From assembly GCA_008711295.1 (NCBI GenBank), contig VUYV01000062.1:3039927-3103926 (forward strand): 64,000 nt of DNA, given 5' to 3'. Shown here piece by piece: positions 36,726-47,837 of the stretch; within the stretch, counting starts at the first letter, position 1; every line of letters starts with the position of its first letter. The translations under genes and the position numbers were made by a program. The DNA is from Anarhynchus alexandrinus (Eukaryota > Chordata > Aves > Charadriiformes > Charadriidae). The notes beneath the pieces were generated by a model. It saw only the letters and a program-made list of their open reading frames with translations, made no database searches and was not told the DNA's origin.

Positions 36726-37089
36726 TTCTTACTGTCTGTGTTGACTTTAAGAGTTCAGAAACTGTCCTTTTCCGTATAGATACCTCTCCTGTTTTGTTTT
36801 GCAGCATCAACATTCCACTAGAAAACAAATAATGATAAAAATAATTTGAAAAGTTATGAGGACCCTGTGCAGAGACTGATATCTTCAGTTGCTGTTTCAT
36901 AGTAACAACAATCACTCTTCTGTTGCTGTATTTAACACGTACATTTGAGAATTTGAAACCACGTTGCTCTATGGGCTGCACTATACATGAATAGTGAAAA
37001 GTTAGTTGTCCTTTAGTCAGCTTTTATTTGCTTTCTCCCCAGCTTGTTCTTAGAAACAATAATCCAAGTTCCTTCTCTTTCTGCCATTT
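36726..37089. other. Unique AT-rich DNA, no gene seen
   Basis: An 89-codon minus-strand frame (36712-36981) overlaps the MIR and is unrecognised. Confidence 0.5.
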
Positions 37090-37350
37090 GAATGCCCGCA
37101 TTCCGTATTGACTGCTAATCAATCCGAAAGCTATGAAGCTGTATTCTTTTTAATCACATCTGTCATTATAGGAGATGGTCACCTTAGCAGAAAGATCGCT
37201 ATAATGGGTTGCTAATGGGCTATTAAGGGGCTTTCAAGTATCAAGATGATCATCATAAGTAAGAACTGAGAGCTATTCTTTATTTCTGTGTAAGATTAAT
37301 TTTTCCCCCGTAATTCTGTGGATTAATAATGCAAGGTTTGTGCACCTCAG
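37090..37350. other. Possible conserved noncoding element
   Basis: Dense homeodomain-type and related strings (TGCTAATCAATC, TTTAATCACATC, GGGTTGCTAATGGGCTATTA, ATGATCATCATAAG, GTAAGATTAATTTTTC, GATTAATAATGCAAGG) without stops-versus-coding signal or repeat structure. Reads like a developmental enhancer core. This is inference only. Confidence 0.3.
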
Positions 37351-40300
37351 GAACTGCTTCATGGTTTCTTACCATATGCTATGCAAATTCAATAATTAGC
37401 TCTTGACTTCACAGTTAAAAATAAGGTACTACTAGGTCCATTTAGGGATGGGGAAAATACCAAGTTGAGCAAGCATTCTGAAGGAAACAATTACACGATA
37501 TTCTTGAAGAGAGTCTTGATTTGGTCAGAATTTTCATAATTATCTTAGCACGTATTCAGTTATAGTCCATAAACATTTTAAAATAGCACAAATGCTCAAA
37601 ATATTTGTCGTCTCAAGTCTTGGTTTATCATTGTTTTGTTTCAGACTAATTTCTGGATACTAACTCCTTTGAGAGCTTTGCAGACTATATAGAAATGCCT
37701 ATATATTCTGCCTAAGCTTGTGCTCTCAGAGTTGATATCCTTTCAAAAGGAAGCAGAAAACACGGGAAGTGGCACTAGACATTCAGATGTGAAATACTGA
37801 ACTCATTTTTGCTTATATAACAAATGGAAAGGAAGAAAGTGGGTTCTTTCTAGTCCCAGCCGGTTATACATCTTATAACAAACTGTCAAACAATTTGACT
37901 TGTATGTCAGATTTTGCTGAGGTATGGTTCTCACTTTCTTCTGAGTGGAACAGGTACCCTCCGCTGACAGGCAATAGAATAAAAAGGTTTACCTACACTT
38001 GGACCTTTCAGCTTTATAGGTTACTGTTCCAAACTTGTACATATATAAGTAATATATATATAAAGGTTTGGTGGTTTGGTTTTTTTTTGTTAGTAGGATT
38101 ATTTTTTTTTTGCCAGCAATACACTTATTCTCTAACACTTTTTTTCCAGTTAAAAACTTCTTCCTGCCTTCCTTTGGATCTGCATCATGGTCAACACGGT
38201 CAGTGTGCCCTGTGTTTAAAATGGCTTTCTGAAGTTGTTCTTGTGATTCTGCCTGTATTTTCTGACAATCCAGAGTCACCCCACATGGCATTTCTTCCTC
38301 TCCTTTTCTATTCTAACACTATCTTGGAGGATAAGTGTCAGCAGGTGTAAACAGGAAAAAGGAGACAAGTGGCACCATTATAGCATTGCTTTCACTTGAA
38401 AGGGGCTACTTTTAGAAAAGAAAGCACTCGCAGCAACTCTTATTTGATTGGCATCATTGTCTAGTGAAGCTGGCACACCATCTTGTGAGCAGGCACAATG
38501 CCATCGGAACAGATGGGCATGTGGATAGGAAGCCAAAAGATAATGTATGAGTACCAAATGTGTGTATTGGAGGGCAAGTTTCCCAGTCAGGAACATCAGA
38601 ATGGCAGTTTATAAGCTTCTGCACCTATGTTTAAGGGAGATAATGTACACATTGCATCTGTACAATAGATGCGTAGCTAACACACTCTGAAACAATAGAA
38701 AGGGCGCTGCGAGTATAGAATTCAGCGACTGCAGAAGGAATTCTCAAATTTGTAACTTCACATAAGTAAAAGAGCCATGTAGAACCCAAGGATGGTATCT
38801 TTATAGTTGCAAACTAGGATACTGTTTACAGTATATGATATCGTACAAAGATTAGAATGGCTACACCGAATCAGAGTAAAATTCTTGGCGATGACATTGA
38901 CCAAGAGAGGATAACTGAAGCCCAGGAACCAGGAGCTGTCTGGAGGGGTCCTCGCCAAGGTATACCTCCCAAGTAAAACTTTCTGAGCTGGAGTTTCCAT
39001 GTGGACCATTGCATTTAATAACAGTTGGACTTAATTCCATGAATCTGTGTTACATCTTTAATTCATTTATACTGTTGGCTTCCACAATATCTTATCTTAA
39101 TGAGTTCTACAAGTGGATTATTCAGCATAAAATGAGTAAGCACTTCCTCTGATCTCTGTTAAACTTGCCACTTGATCAGTGTCATGGGGCAGCAGCCTAG
39201 TTCAGAAAATAACTGCTTCTTCTTCTTTTCTATATTGCTTGTGAATATATGGACTTCCACAATAGTCCCCTTCTGCACTACGTTACTCTTTTACTTCACG
39301 GCTATCATTTCAGGCCTCCCAGATTTGCCAAAATGGAAAAAAGCATAGGCAATTTTTAAGATCTGGTCTGAAATCTAGAATTCAGTCTTTATTTAATTTT
39401 GTCCTCCCAACACCACCACTACCGTAATATTGCTGCTGACCAGATTAGCTATGTGGAATACAATATAAGAAACCAAAGCAGTGGCATGATAAATATCCAT
39501 AAGTGATATCAGTCAATTAAAGCTTGGCAGTATTACACATCATCTTTAAATGGGCTTGAATCACAAGAAAAAAACAGATCACAGCAGATAATACCATGCT
39601 GTACTTCAGTATGAAACCACATTCTTTGGTCCCCTATAGCACACGTGCTGCATGAAGCCATAAAGCGTAGCAGTAGAATATAAAAGAATAACAATGGACC
39701 AAGGAGACAGGAGTTATACCAAGACCTGAGAATGCATATTTCTTGGCAGACAGACAGACACAGCATCCTTCCCTGTCAGCCCATTGCATACCAACAAAAT
39801 CACACAAAAGTATCCATTCACATTCTCAACTCATTGCTAAATATTCTCTTAACCGTAGCCTCTTTTTGCCCTACTGGTAGCCAAAGGATAAACAAGGCTG
39901 TGATTATAATCTAGCTGTTTTCAAACCACCATGGAGACTTTTAATAATTCTAACAGGTACACCCCTAGACACGACACAGCAATGTTCCCCTTCATTTCCA
40001 AGAACAACAAGAAATGGATAACTGCTTAGCATTTTATCCCAGTAAAACTTCAACAAATTCACACAGCACAAAATTACTTAATACAGATACCACGCAAGTG
40101 ATACTTGTTTACCTGTACAAAAAGGACATCTCTTTGTCAATGTAGCATCATTGTAGGATATCGCAACACAATAGATGAAACTGAAAATCTAAACTTTAGT
40201 TTTTTCATCTTGTGTAGTATTTTCTCCAGTAATGCCATTGGATTTAAAGACTGATAGCATTCTCACTTTATTACCTCTGTACTGCTGAATACATGCGTAT

Positions 40301-43199
40301 GAAAACTCTTTGTTGTAATACCTCTGACTTTTTTCAACCCCTCTTTATTATACCCTAAGACATTTTAATAGACATTATTAGGCTTCACCTCCTAAGCTTT
40401 TCTCCACTGAGAATAAATCCAGCCTGCTCTGTTTCCTTTCTTTTATACATGTTTCCATACAAACACACTGAAGCACATTTTATTCCCAGTCACAAAAACC
40501 CGAAAGAGAAAATCTATGATCCTTTTTGGTATACGTTGGAGCGTTTTGCTATCTTCTTTAGTACTCACAGTAGAATAAGTGATAATCAATAGTGATATCT
40601 GCTTGAATCTAGATGGTTTGACGCAAGTGCTTTTGAAACACATCATGGTGCCTGATTTGCTGTAACTTGGTCAGCTCTTCTTACCTCTGCAGCAGCACTT
40701 TGTCTAAATTATACCAATTGTTAGTTGAAATCTATTAAAGGTTATTATTAGCATTTCAAAATAGAGTTGTACCTAGCTGGTTTCTCTCTTGTTAAAATTG
40801 GCCAGCTGATTTAGCTCTTTTAGCTTCAAATCTGAAACAAACCATCCGCAGAGGCCAGATGTAGGTGTCAATAGCAACACACGCAGCCACTGTTAGGTTT
40901 TGTTTCTGGGTCTTCGCTGTAGGGAGACTTTCTCTCTGCTTACAGAGTCTTCCAAACAGCCAAGTCAGTCAGAGAAGTAAATTACAATTATGTTGCATTA
41001 AATTATTCCAGAACACACAGAGTTTTCCTCCAAGCCTGAAATAGTACCTAAACCCTATGGTCCTTGCACCTATTTAGCTTGTTTGAAGAAGATGCCTCTG
41101 AGACTGTGGCTTATGGTATATATTTCATTAGTCCTGGGTCTTTATGTTAGGAGGCAATTTTGATCACCATTTAAAGCTACAAGACTTCACAAACTGACTA
41201 GGACTGTATTTCACTCTCTGGCCTAAATATACTAACAACTTTCTGACCATTTTGTGTGCGGAGACATTATTTTGCCACTAATTCTACCAAATCAACTTCA
41301 AGAGTTTCTGAAAAACAAGAGAAAAAATTATTGCAGTAGTCATTTTACATGATTTATATATACAAATGCTCATATAATTCCCTTAGAAACACGCCAAATG
41401 TTGGCATATTTTAAAGCTCGGTGGATCTAGTATATGTATTCAAAACATGCTTTCTGTGCACTTCTCTTCTGCAATAGGTTCACTTCTGCTGGAACATAGG
41501 AGCATTAATTAAAAATATTTTTACCAATATTTTTCCCCAGAAAAATGCATATGTGAAATATTAAAACTGTTATTTTTAGAGTTCTCATTTTGTTCCAAAT
41601 TTATCAGAGTTCTCTTTTTTAATAATTCTACTTCTAATGCTTTGATGAGGAACCTGCCTGTACCTAACTCAATATTAATTTAATGTGAATTTGGATCTAG
41701 GTAAAATGCTGCTTACAGAGTGTATCTGCCAGAGTATAAATTGCTCAATACTAAAATGCCCACCCCCTAGAGAACAACTTCTGCAGATACTTTATAAACA
41801 ACTGCTGAGGTTACTCAACCTGTTAATTACCATTGAAAATTCAGCCTGGTATCCAAATTATGTATGTTACAAAGAATGCTTATGCCAGAGTTGTCAGCAG
41901 CAAGCTGCCTTCTACATCCCACCCCCACTGCCACTCTGAGATGCCCTTGAAACTAAGCATATACAGTGTCAGTGAAGAATAAAATGAGGAATTCATGGGA
42001 ACGCTCATATACTGCAGGTACACACTCCGTAACGACATACTCCTGCTCTGTAAGCAGTTCTTATACATCAGGTGCTCACAATTTAAGTTACGCACCTAAA
42101 AATAACTGCTTATGTCAGGAGGTTGTAAAGCAGGAGGAACAAGTACTACTTGCACCCAAGTACCAAAACCCAAATGGATAAATACTCTAGCTTTAATAAT
42201 GGCAACAAGGACCACTTCAGAGCACAATTACAATTGATCTGCTGATGAGATTGGGTTCAGAAAAGGCTACTGACAAAAATCCACACCTCAGGATAAAGTT
42301 AATGAGGCTGTCGAGAGAGCAGCAGGGCCAGATTTAGTGCCAAAGATGCACCAGCCACACTAGAGAGCCAAGGAAGGGGAAGAAAAAGTAGCGCTAAGTG
42401 GTAAGGAACAGTGCGGCTCAGTGGCAGATAGATTTAGACCCCTTAAGTCCAATAAACAGATGACAAAAATTGTTAAATCAATTCATAAGAAATATGCTGA
42501 ATCCTGACTAAGATGCACATCAGACAAATAGCGCACCATTTAGACTTAGGAAATATAAGAAGTCAAGAAGGTAATCTATGTGTCACATGAAATATGAACA
42601 AGGAAAGGGCTCTCTCAAAGTCCCGGTAAGCAGTTCAGTGCCTTCTTGCTGAGCTATAGTGAATTTCTACCATCAGGATGATGAAGACACCCTGGCATCC
42701 TTTCCATGGCATTTCAAAGGCAGAATATAGAAACAACTGCAAAGGATCTTGAACTCAGAAAGGGCCCTTAATCAGGATATACTCAAAGCTCAACACAAAA
42801 TTTCCAGTTCTGTTTCCTAGGGGTTTTGAATAAAATTTGCCAGCCATTTGTGGGGGGAATAAATAAATTTGGCAGAATGTACAATAAATCACTAAGTTAT
42901 AATGGCTCATTTATATTACATATAGCTCAGAGGTATAGTCCACTCTAAGGCCATTTCAGTGCAATCCTGATAAAAGAGATCGTGGCAGTGGATGACTGCT
43001 AACAAATCTTGAGTCCACTCCTGGTCAGCCAAACCAGGTTGGAAAGTCCATCTTGGGATCTCGTCAGTATAATGCCAGAGCCAGTTCTTTCATTTAGTCC
43101 CAAAATACAGGTCTCCAAATACCATAAAAGATTTTATTTTGTGCTTCAGTTAAACAGTTATGAAAGAATGTAGATTTTTGCATAATTCTATCAAGCTCC
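37351..43199. other. Unique AT-rich DNA, no gene seen
   Basis: The longest open frame of the window (37895-38350, 151 codons, plus) runs over T/TA-rich low-complexity sequence near 38041-38111 and shows no domain or splice support. GACA-type units near 39750-39762. The sequence from about 42400 may include badly decayed upstream parts of the CR1 that is clear after 43200. Confidence 0.5.
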
Positions 43200-44236
43200 A
43201 AATCTGTTTGAACTTCTTGTTTTGACAAAACAGTAATGATGCCCAAGGATGACAAAATCTGGTGTTTGGTATACTTAATGAATTAAAAATAAACAAGGCA
43301 GTAAAATTTACAGAGAAAAAAGTTATTTAGGTTTCTTAAGTCCTGAGATAACTATAAGTATCTTTCAAACAGCTTAATAGTGTAGGTCAAAGCCACCGCA
43401 GAAAAAATTCAATATTCATAAATGAAAAGTAATGTACATTCTGGAGATAATGGAAATTAGTCATTCATCTTAGCAAGTTCTGAGCCGATATATTATGGGA
43501 AAGGCATCTAACCAATATTGTGAAGACCTGAAAAATGGCCTGTAGCTGGAACAAGAGCTTGTAAAAAGAAAAAAAAAAGTTTTACTATATAAGGAAAAGA
43601 ACGAAATAATGTGGATTAAAAACCCTATAGATTTTCCGCATCTCATAAGGAATATCGAAGAAATGGGGTTCACAGAAGCAGACAAATATGATGGAAGCAA
43701 AGAAAAACTCTTAAATAAGGATAAATTGCTTTTTAAACTCTTAATTTGTTTATTTTCTTGAAAAGACGACAAATAGGAACAGGCATGACAAAAAGTGTAT
43801 TAAGGAGTAATGAAAGCTATAAAGAAGGTCAACTGGGAGCTTTTCTTCTTCTCTTCCATAATACAATAAAATGAGGTAGTTATTAAATTGAAATGGGGCA
43901 AATTAGGAACTGATAAAAGGAAAATAATTTTTCTCACACAACACATAATTAGATTTTGGAACTTCTTGCCACGGCATTTTGCTAGGGCCATAAATTTAAC
44001 AAGATTCACAGAGGGATTAGATTTCACATAGATAAATTCTTGAGATACACAGTGGTTGAAACTAGGAATTTTACTTAATGTTGACAAAGAATTACTTGAA
44101 GTGATTTAAATCTCCATGTTTCAGCTATTAAGACAACCTTAATGAGCACTTCACAAATGACCCCTATTAGTCAGAACATTGGACTAAGCCATACCAGAGC
44201 TCTCCTTCAGTAGAGTAATTCCCAGGTACTTATGTT
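43200..44236 (+). repeat. Fossil amniote CR1 LINE, 3' part, with a foreign middle segment
   Basis: Collinear blocks of an old amniote CR1 in sense orientation are visible. First is the RT C-terminal coding block GCAGAAAAAATTCAATATTC with ATAAATGAAAAGTAATGTAC (43399-43440, usually GCAGATGAAATTCAATGTTGATAAATGCAAAGTAATGCAC). After a gap come AAAGAAGGTCAACTGGGAGC, GAACTGATAAAAGGAAAATA, TTTCTCACACAACACATAAT, TTTTGGAACTTCTTGCCAC and TTCACAGAGGGATTAGATTT. Then the 3' UTR blocks TTAAATCTCCATGTTTCAG, TTGGACTAAGCCATAC and the tail TAATTCCCAGGTACTTATG. About 43450-43770 does not match and may be insertion or decay. No functional frame remains. Confidence 0.8.
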
Positions 44237-45859
44237 TTAAACATTACTCGTCATGGCTATAAAGCTGAAGGTATGAGTTTATGCTGCCGGGCAGATAAAG
44301 ACAAGTTTAGGGTCACGGAGTGGAAGGGAAGGGAAGGGGATAACTTGGGGAGTGAACTAAGGGGCTTCCCCAGTTACTCCTGTTTGAGGTTTACAGCCAC
44401 ATATACCACAGCTGAGGAAAGACTCTATGGAAGAAACCTGCAGAGATTTTTTCGTCTCCTCCATCTTTACCAGCTACTTTTACCGTCATCAGACCATTTC
44501 TTAAATGCTGATCATGAAACATTCCAATGTGGCAATTATCATGCTAGACAGTACAGGAATTGCTTAGTTAAAACCCTGGAAAAATATGATCCTATGCATA
44601 AAAAAGCAAAGGTCTGTTACATTTCTTTCCTAAATGTTGAAGTCACATGGCCCAGGAACATCACTGGATGTCTCTCTTTTTCAGTGGCAAAATGATGTTG
44701 GGCCATTCTACCCAAATAATATGCACAATTTACATTGGTTAGCATAAAGAGGACTTTTTTTTTCCTTAGTGGAAAAATAAAACACTAATTCATATAGAAA
44801 AGGCAGAAAGTAGCCTTTGATCAATTTATGACAAAGTATAAAAATGTTTAAATCAGAGTATTTCAGGTACTGAGAATTTAGTCATTCATGGGGACAATGG
44901 CAAGACAATAGCATGAGAAATAAATGGAATGGAATCAGGAGAAGAAGAAAAAAAGAAAACAGCTGACAATTATAAGAACAGATCCAAAACTGGAGAGGAG
45001 ATCCTATAATTGACAGTTTGGCCTAGCAGGTATAAAGAACTTTTATGAAATAAAAGAAATGTCTTCTCACAAGCACACGAAAACCATGTATTAGACAACT
45101 GCTGTTGGCCTCTGACAGGATACACATCAGGTGTTTAGGTCCACAGAATTTAATTTCTTTTTGCTCTTCTAACTTACAATTCTTTATTGAACTTCAGTAT
45201 TGATTGACTTCCAAATCACATACTGTACCTTCTTGCACTATTGCTTTTTAGGTAAACACTAACAACACTACAAGATGGAGCTGATCCAAAGTGTTTGCTA
45301 ATTCATCAGTAGTGGGAAACCTACGTGTTTTCAAGCAATGCAAATTGGTTTGGCTTCTGCACAGCTCCTACTTTTTTTTTCAAACACTGATGGCAAAGAA
45401 CATTTCCCAGGATTCATATCAAGTATTCATTTTAACAGCATTAATTTATGATGTGTGTTATTCCATTCTACCCTGTGCAACATGACTTATTTAAAAAGCA
45501 AGCAATTTTCCAAAGTAAATACTCATTTTCCATTCTAACAGCGATGCTCTTTGTGGATTTTAAGAGAAAGGGGCACAGTCTGGAAAATATCTTTTCTACA
45601 CTTTTTGCTTCGGGATCATTCACGGTACTATTACGACATTTTAAATATCTATCCCTTCCCGCAGCATTTTAAAATTATCTGTCACACTGTATCTATTGTA
45701 AAAGCGGAATTATGAAGTAAAATTATGACTTTCCAAAAGAAAGCTCTTAATTTCTTTTTACTGCTATTATTTTTGTCTGCTTCTCTGGCCTCAAAACACT
45801 GTAGATCATTATAGGATCACTCAGCTTAAACACAATAGTATTTTTCAATACAACGTTGA
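44237..45859. other. Unique AT-rich DNA, no gene seen
   Basis: A 140-codon plus-strand frame at 44273-44695 has no recognisable domain and no flanking splice pair. T9 tract near 44756-44764. No other structure. Confidence 0.5.
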
Positions 45860-46011
45860 AGTAATTGTCAGGAAGTCACTTAACCTCCCTAATGATTCAG
45901 GGAACACGTCAATGTAACTGTGCCCTTTGCGCTGCAGCAAGCTTGTCTCCCCAATAACCTTATTGTGATAACGGTTAACTCTACCTACTGCGCTCGTAGA
46001 GCTGCTGGGGC
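45860..46011 (+). repeat. MIR-type SINE remnant
   Basis: GGAAGTCACTTAACCTCCCT followed by AATGATTCAG matches the MIR core CAAGTCACTTAACCTCTCTGTGCCTCAG. Further on, CTCTACCTACTGCGCTCGTA and GAGCTGCTGGGG match the downstream TACCTACCTCATAGAGTTGTTGTGAGG. Intervening sequence is decayed or inserted. Confidence 0.55.
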
Positions 46012-46200
46012 TCTATTTTTTGGTCCATGTACTCCCTTTTCTTCACGGCGTTAACAGGGAGGGCTGTCAGAAACCAACATCGGCTAACTGGTAGAATTGA
46101 TAAATACAGCAAAATGGAAGGTTGAGCTGTTGTTGCAAGTCGTGACGGAGATGCATGTTCACAGACTGGCACGCCCGGGCCAGCTTTTCATTGTGATCAT

Positions 46201-46218
46201 CGTGATTTCAGAATCACG
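46201..46218. repeat. Perfect short hairpin (7-bp arms) within ATGATGATC-rich sequence
   Basis: CGTGATT, loop TCAG, AATCACG. It is flanked on both sides by CATTGTGAT copies (46189-46197 and 46223-46231), giving a compact repeat cluster. Confidence 0.8.
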
Positions 46219-46880
46219 TTTGCATTGTGATGATGATATATAATGACAGTGGGGGCGGGAGGGGGGATTTCTGGCCAAATTTGAAGTTCTAGACTTAAGC
46301 TCTGTCACTTGAAAGACCTTTTAATTAACATACATACAACGACATTGGAATAAAATCACTAACTCAGACAGGCTCTCAGAGACACTCAATTTTGAATGTA
46401 ACTTGGCGAGTTTGACAATTGCCCAGACAATTAAATCTGGACAACTGAAGATGCTGGGGTGGAAAAGTAGAGCGTCTGAGGACAAAAACATTTGTGATTT
46501 AGAACAAAACATGGTCTATGAAAATTTTCAGAAAAAAAAATATTTATATTGCATTCCTGAAAAATCCTTTTAGAAATACCTTTTATCCCTAAATTGACCT
46601 TTTATGTCAAAATTTTTAATTAACTGCCAAAGAGAAGGTAAACTATAATAATTCTGTAGTCATGAATACTCATGTTATACTCCATCTGTTTTGATAACTA
46701 AGAATGTAAGATCGGCTAATTAAACATCCTCTTAAAATAAATTGAAATTTGCATGAATTTTTAATTGACTCAGTGGTACTAGCATGGTTCTTAATAGAGC
46801 AGTGCTCTGTAGTTTATACACAAATGTGATTTTCAGAAACTGAGTCAAAATGATGCCCTCTATCAGCTAACACGTAAAAA

Positions 46881-46911
46881 TGTGAGTGCGTATGCATGTG
46901 TGTGTCTGTGT
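46881..46911 (+). repeat. Degenerate (TG)n tract
   Basis: TGTGAGTGCGTATGCATGTG and following TGTGTCTGTG. A purine-pyrimidine alternating tract. Confidence 0.75.
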
Positions 46912-47612
46912 AAGGGGGAGAGAGCTCAGTATCAGCTGGTGGTTGTAAACCATCATCAAAACACATCTCAAAAGTAAAGCAAGAATTTCAAGAAACTAAC
47001 AATTTTTTCTAGTTCATTGATAACACAAGATAATATGAGTATTTCTACTTGATATTTTATACTAGAGACCTTCAGATACTAGGCAAGATAATTATATACA
47101 TGAGCAGTGAAAATGTATTATCGTGATATGATAAGAAGCAAATCATGCAGCTGTGCAAAGGCAGATGCTAGGATATCTCTCCACATAAGAGAAACCAAGC
47201 AGGTGACAACATCAAGCTCTACTATCACACAGGCTATAGCATGTAATACTGTGATATCTGGAATTATATGATAGTTCTTCAACTGAACGATGTCTTAAAA
47301 TTGGAACACTTAAGCCTCCACTGCAGTTGGCACTGAAAATAATTTCTTATTTACTAATTTATTAATATAAATAGCATGCTAATAAATATTTTAAAAGTAA
47401 AGAAAAGCCTTGGCATTATTCACATTCTGTGCACTAACACACTTTGCTGAAAGATACACCCAGTACAAGAAAGGGTAAAAATGTACTACAGGCATGAAGA
47501 ATGCATATGTTGTTACAACCATTCTACTAAATCCATGAGTAACTGATCACCTATGACATTTTTACAGATATTAAGCCATTTCTCTAACCACATTACTGAG
47601 CTCACAGCCATT

Positions 47613-47635
47613 AATACTACTGTATTAGTAGTATT
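47613..47635. repeat. Perfect short hairpin (9-bp arms)
   Basis: AATACTACT, loop GTATT, AGTAGTATT. AT-rich and without further stem extension. Confidence 0.85.
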
Positions 47636-47791
47636 TGTCCATTAGGATTGAATATTCGGAAACATTCATGCTGCGCTGCTACTACATACATACTTAGCAA
47701 TCCTGCGGGCTAACTACTGGCATCAGTCAGCAATGGAACCTGCAAACTGGAACCCCCAAACTGGCAGCCTCTGTCAGAACTAACTCAATTG

Positions 47792-47837
47792 ACAAAAAAA
47801 ACCAAAAAACCAAAAACCCACAACCAAAAAAAACCCA
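47792..47837 (+). repeat. A/C-rich low-complexity tract
   Basis: Repeated A-runs separated by CC (CAAAAAAAACCAAAAAACC and similar). No retroposed body is visible upstream. Confidence 0.85.

Larger units (their letters stand above)
46012..47612. other. Unique AT-rich DNA with a short hairpin and TG-rich tract, no gene seen
   Basis: Contains a G/GC-rich string at 46251-46266 and a degenerate TG-rich tract at 46881-46911. The stretch 46560-46780 is very AT-rich with TTAATTAA-like strings and could be regulatory; this is a guess. Confidence 0.5.

Noticed and set aside
37895..38350. Longest open frame of the window (151 codons, plus)
   Set aside because: It crosses TA-rich and poly-T low-complexity sequence, has no domain or family resemblance and no splice support; consistent with chance.
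41761..41780. CTCF-like CACCCCCTAGAG on the minus strand
   Set aside because: About four mismatches to the core pattern.
44273..44695. 140-codon plus-strand open frame just after the fossil CR1
   Set aside because: No recognisable domain, no flanking acceptor or donor, residue content looks random.
47792..47837. Poly(A) tail of a retrocopy
   Set aside because: No gene body, target-site duplication or signal precedes the A/C-rich tract; low complexity is a sufficient explanation.
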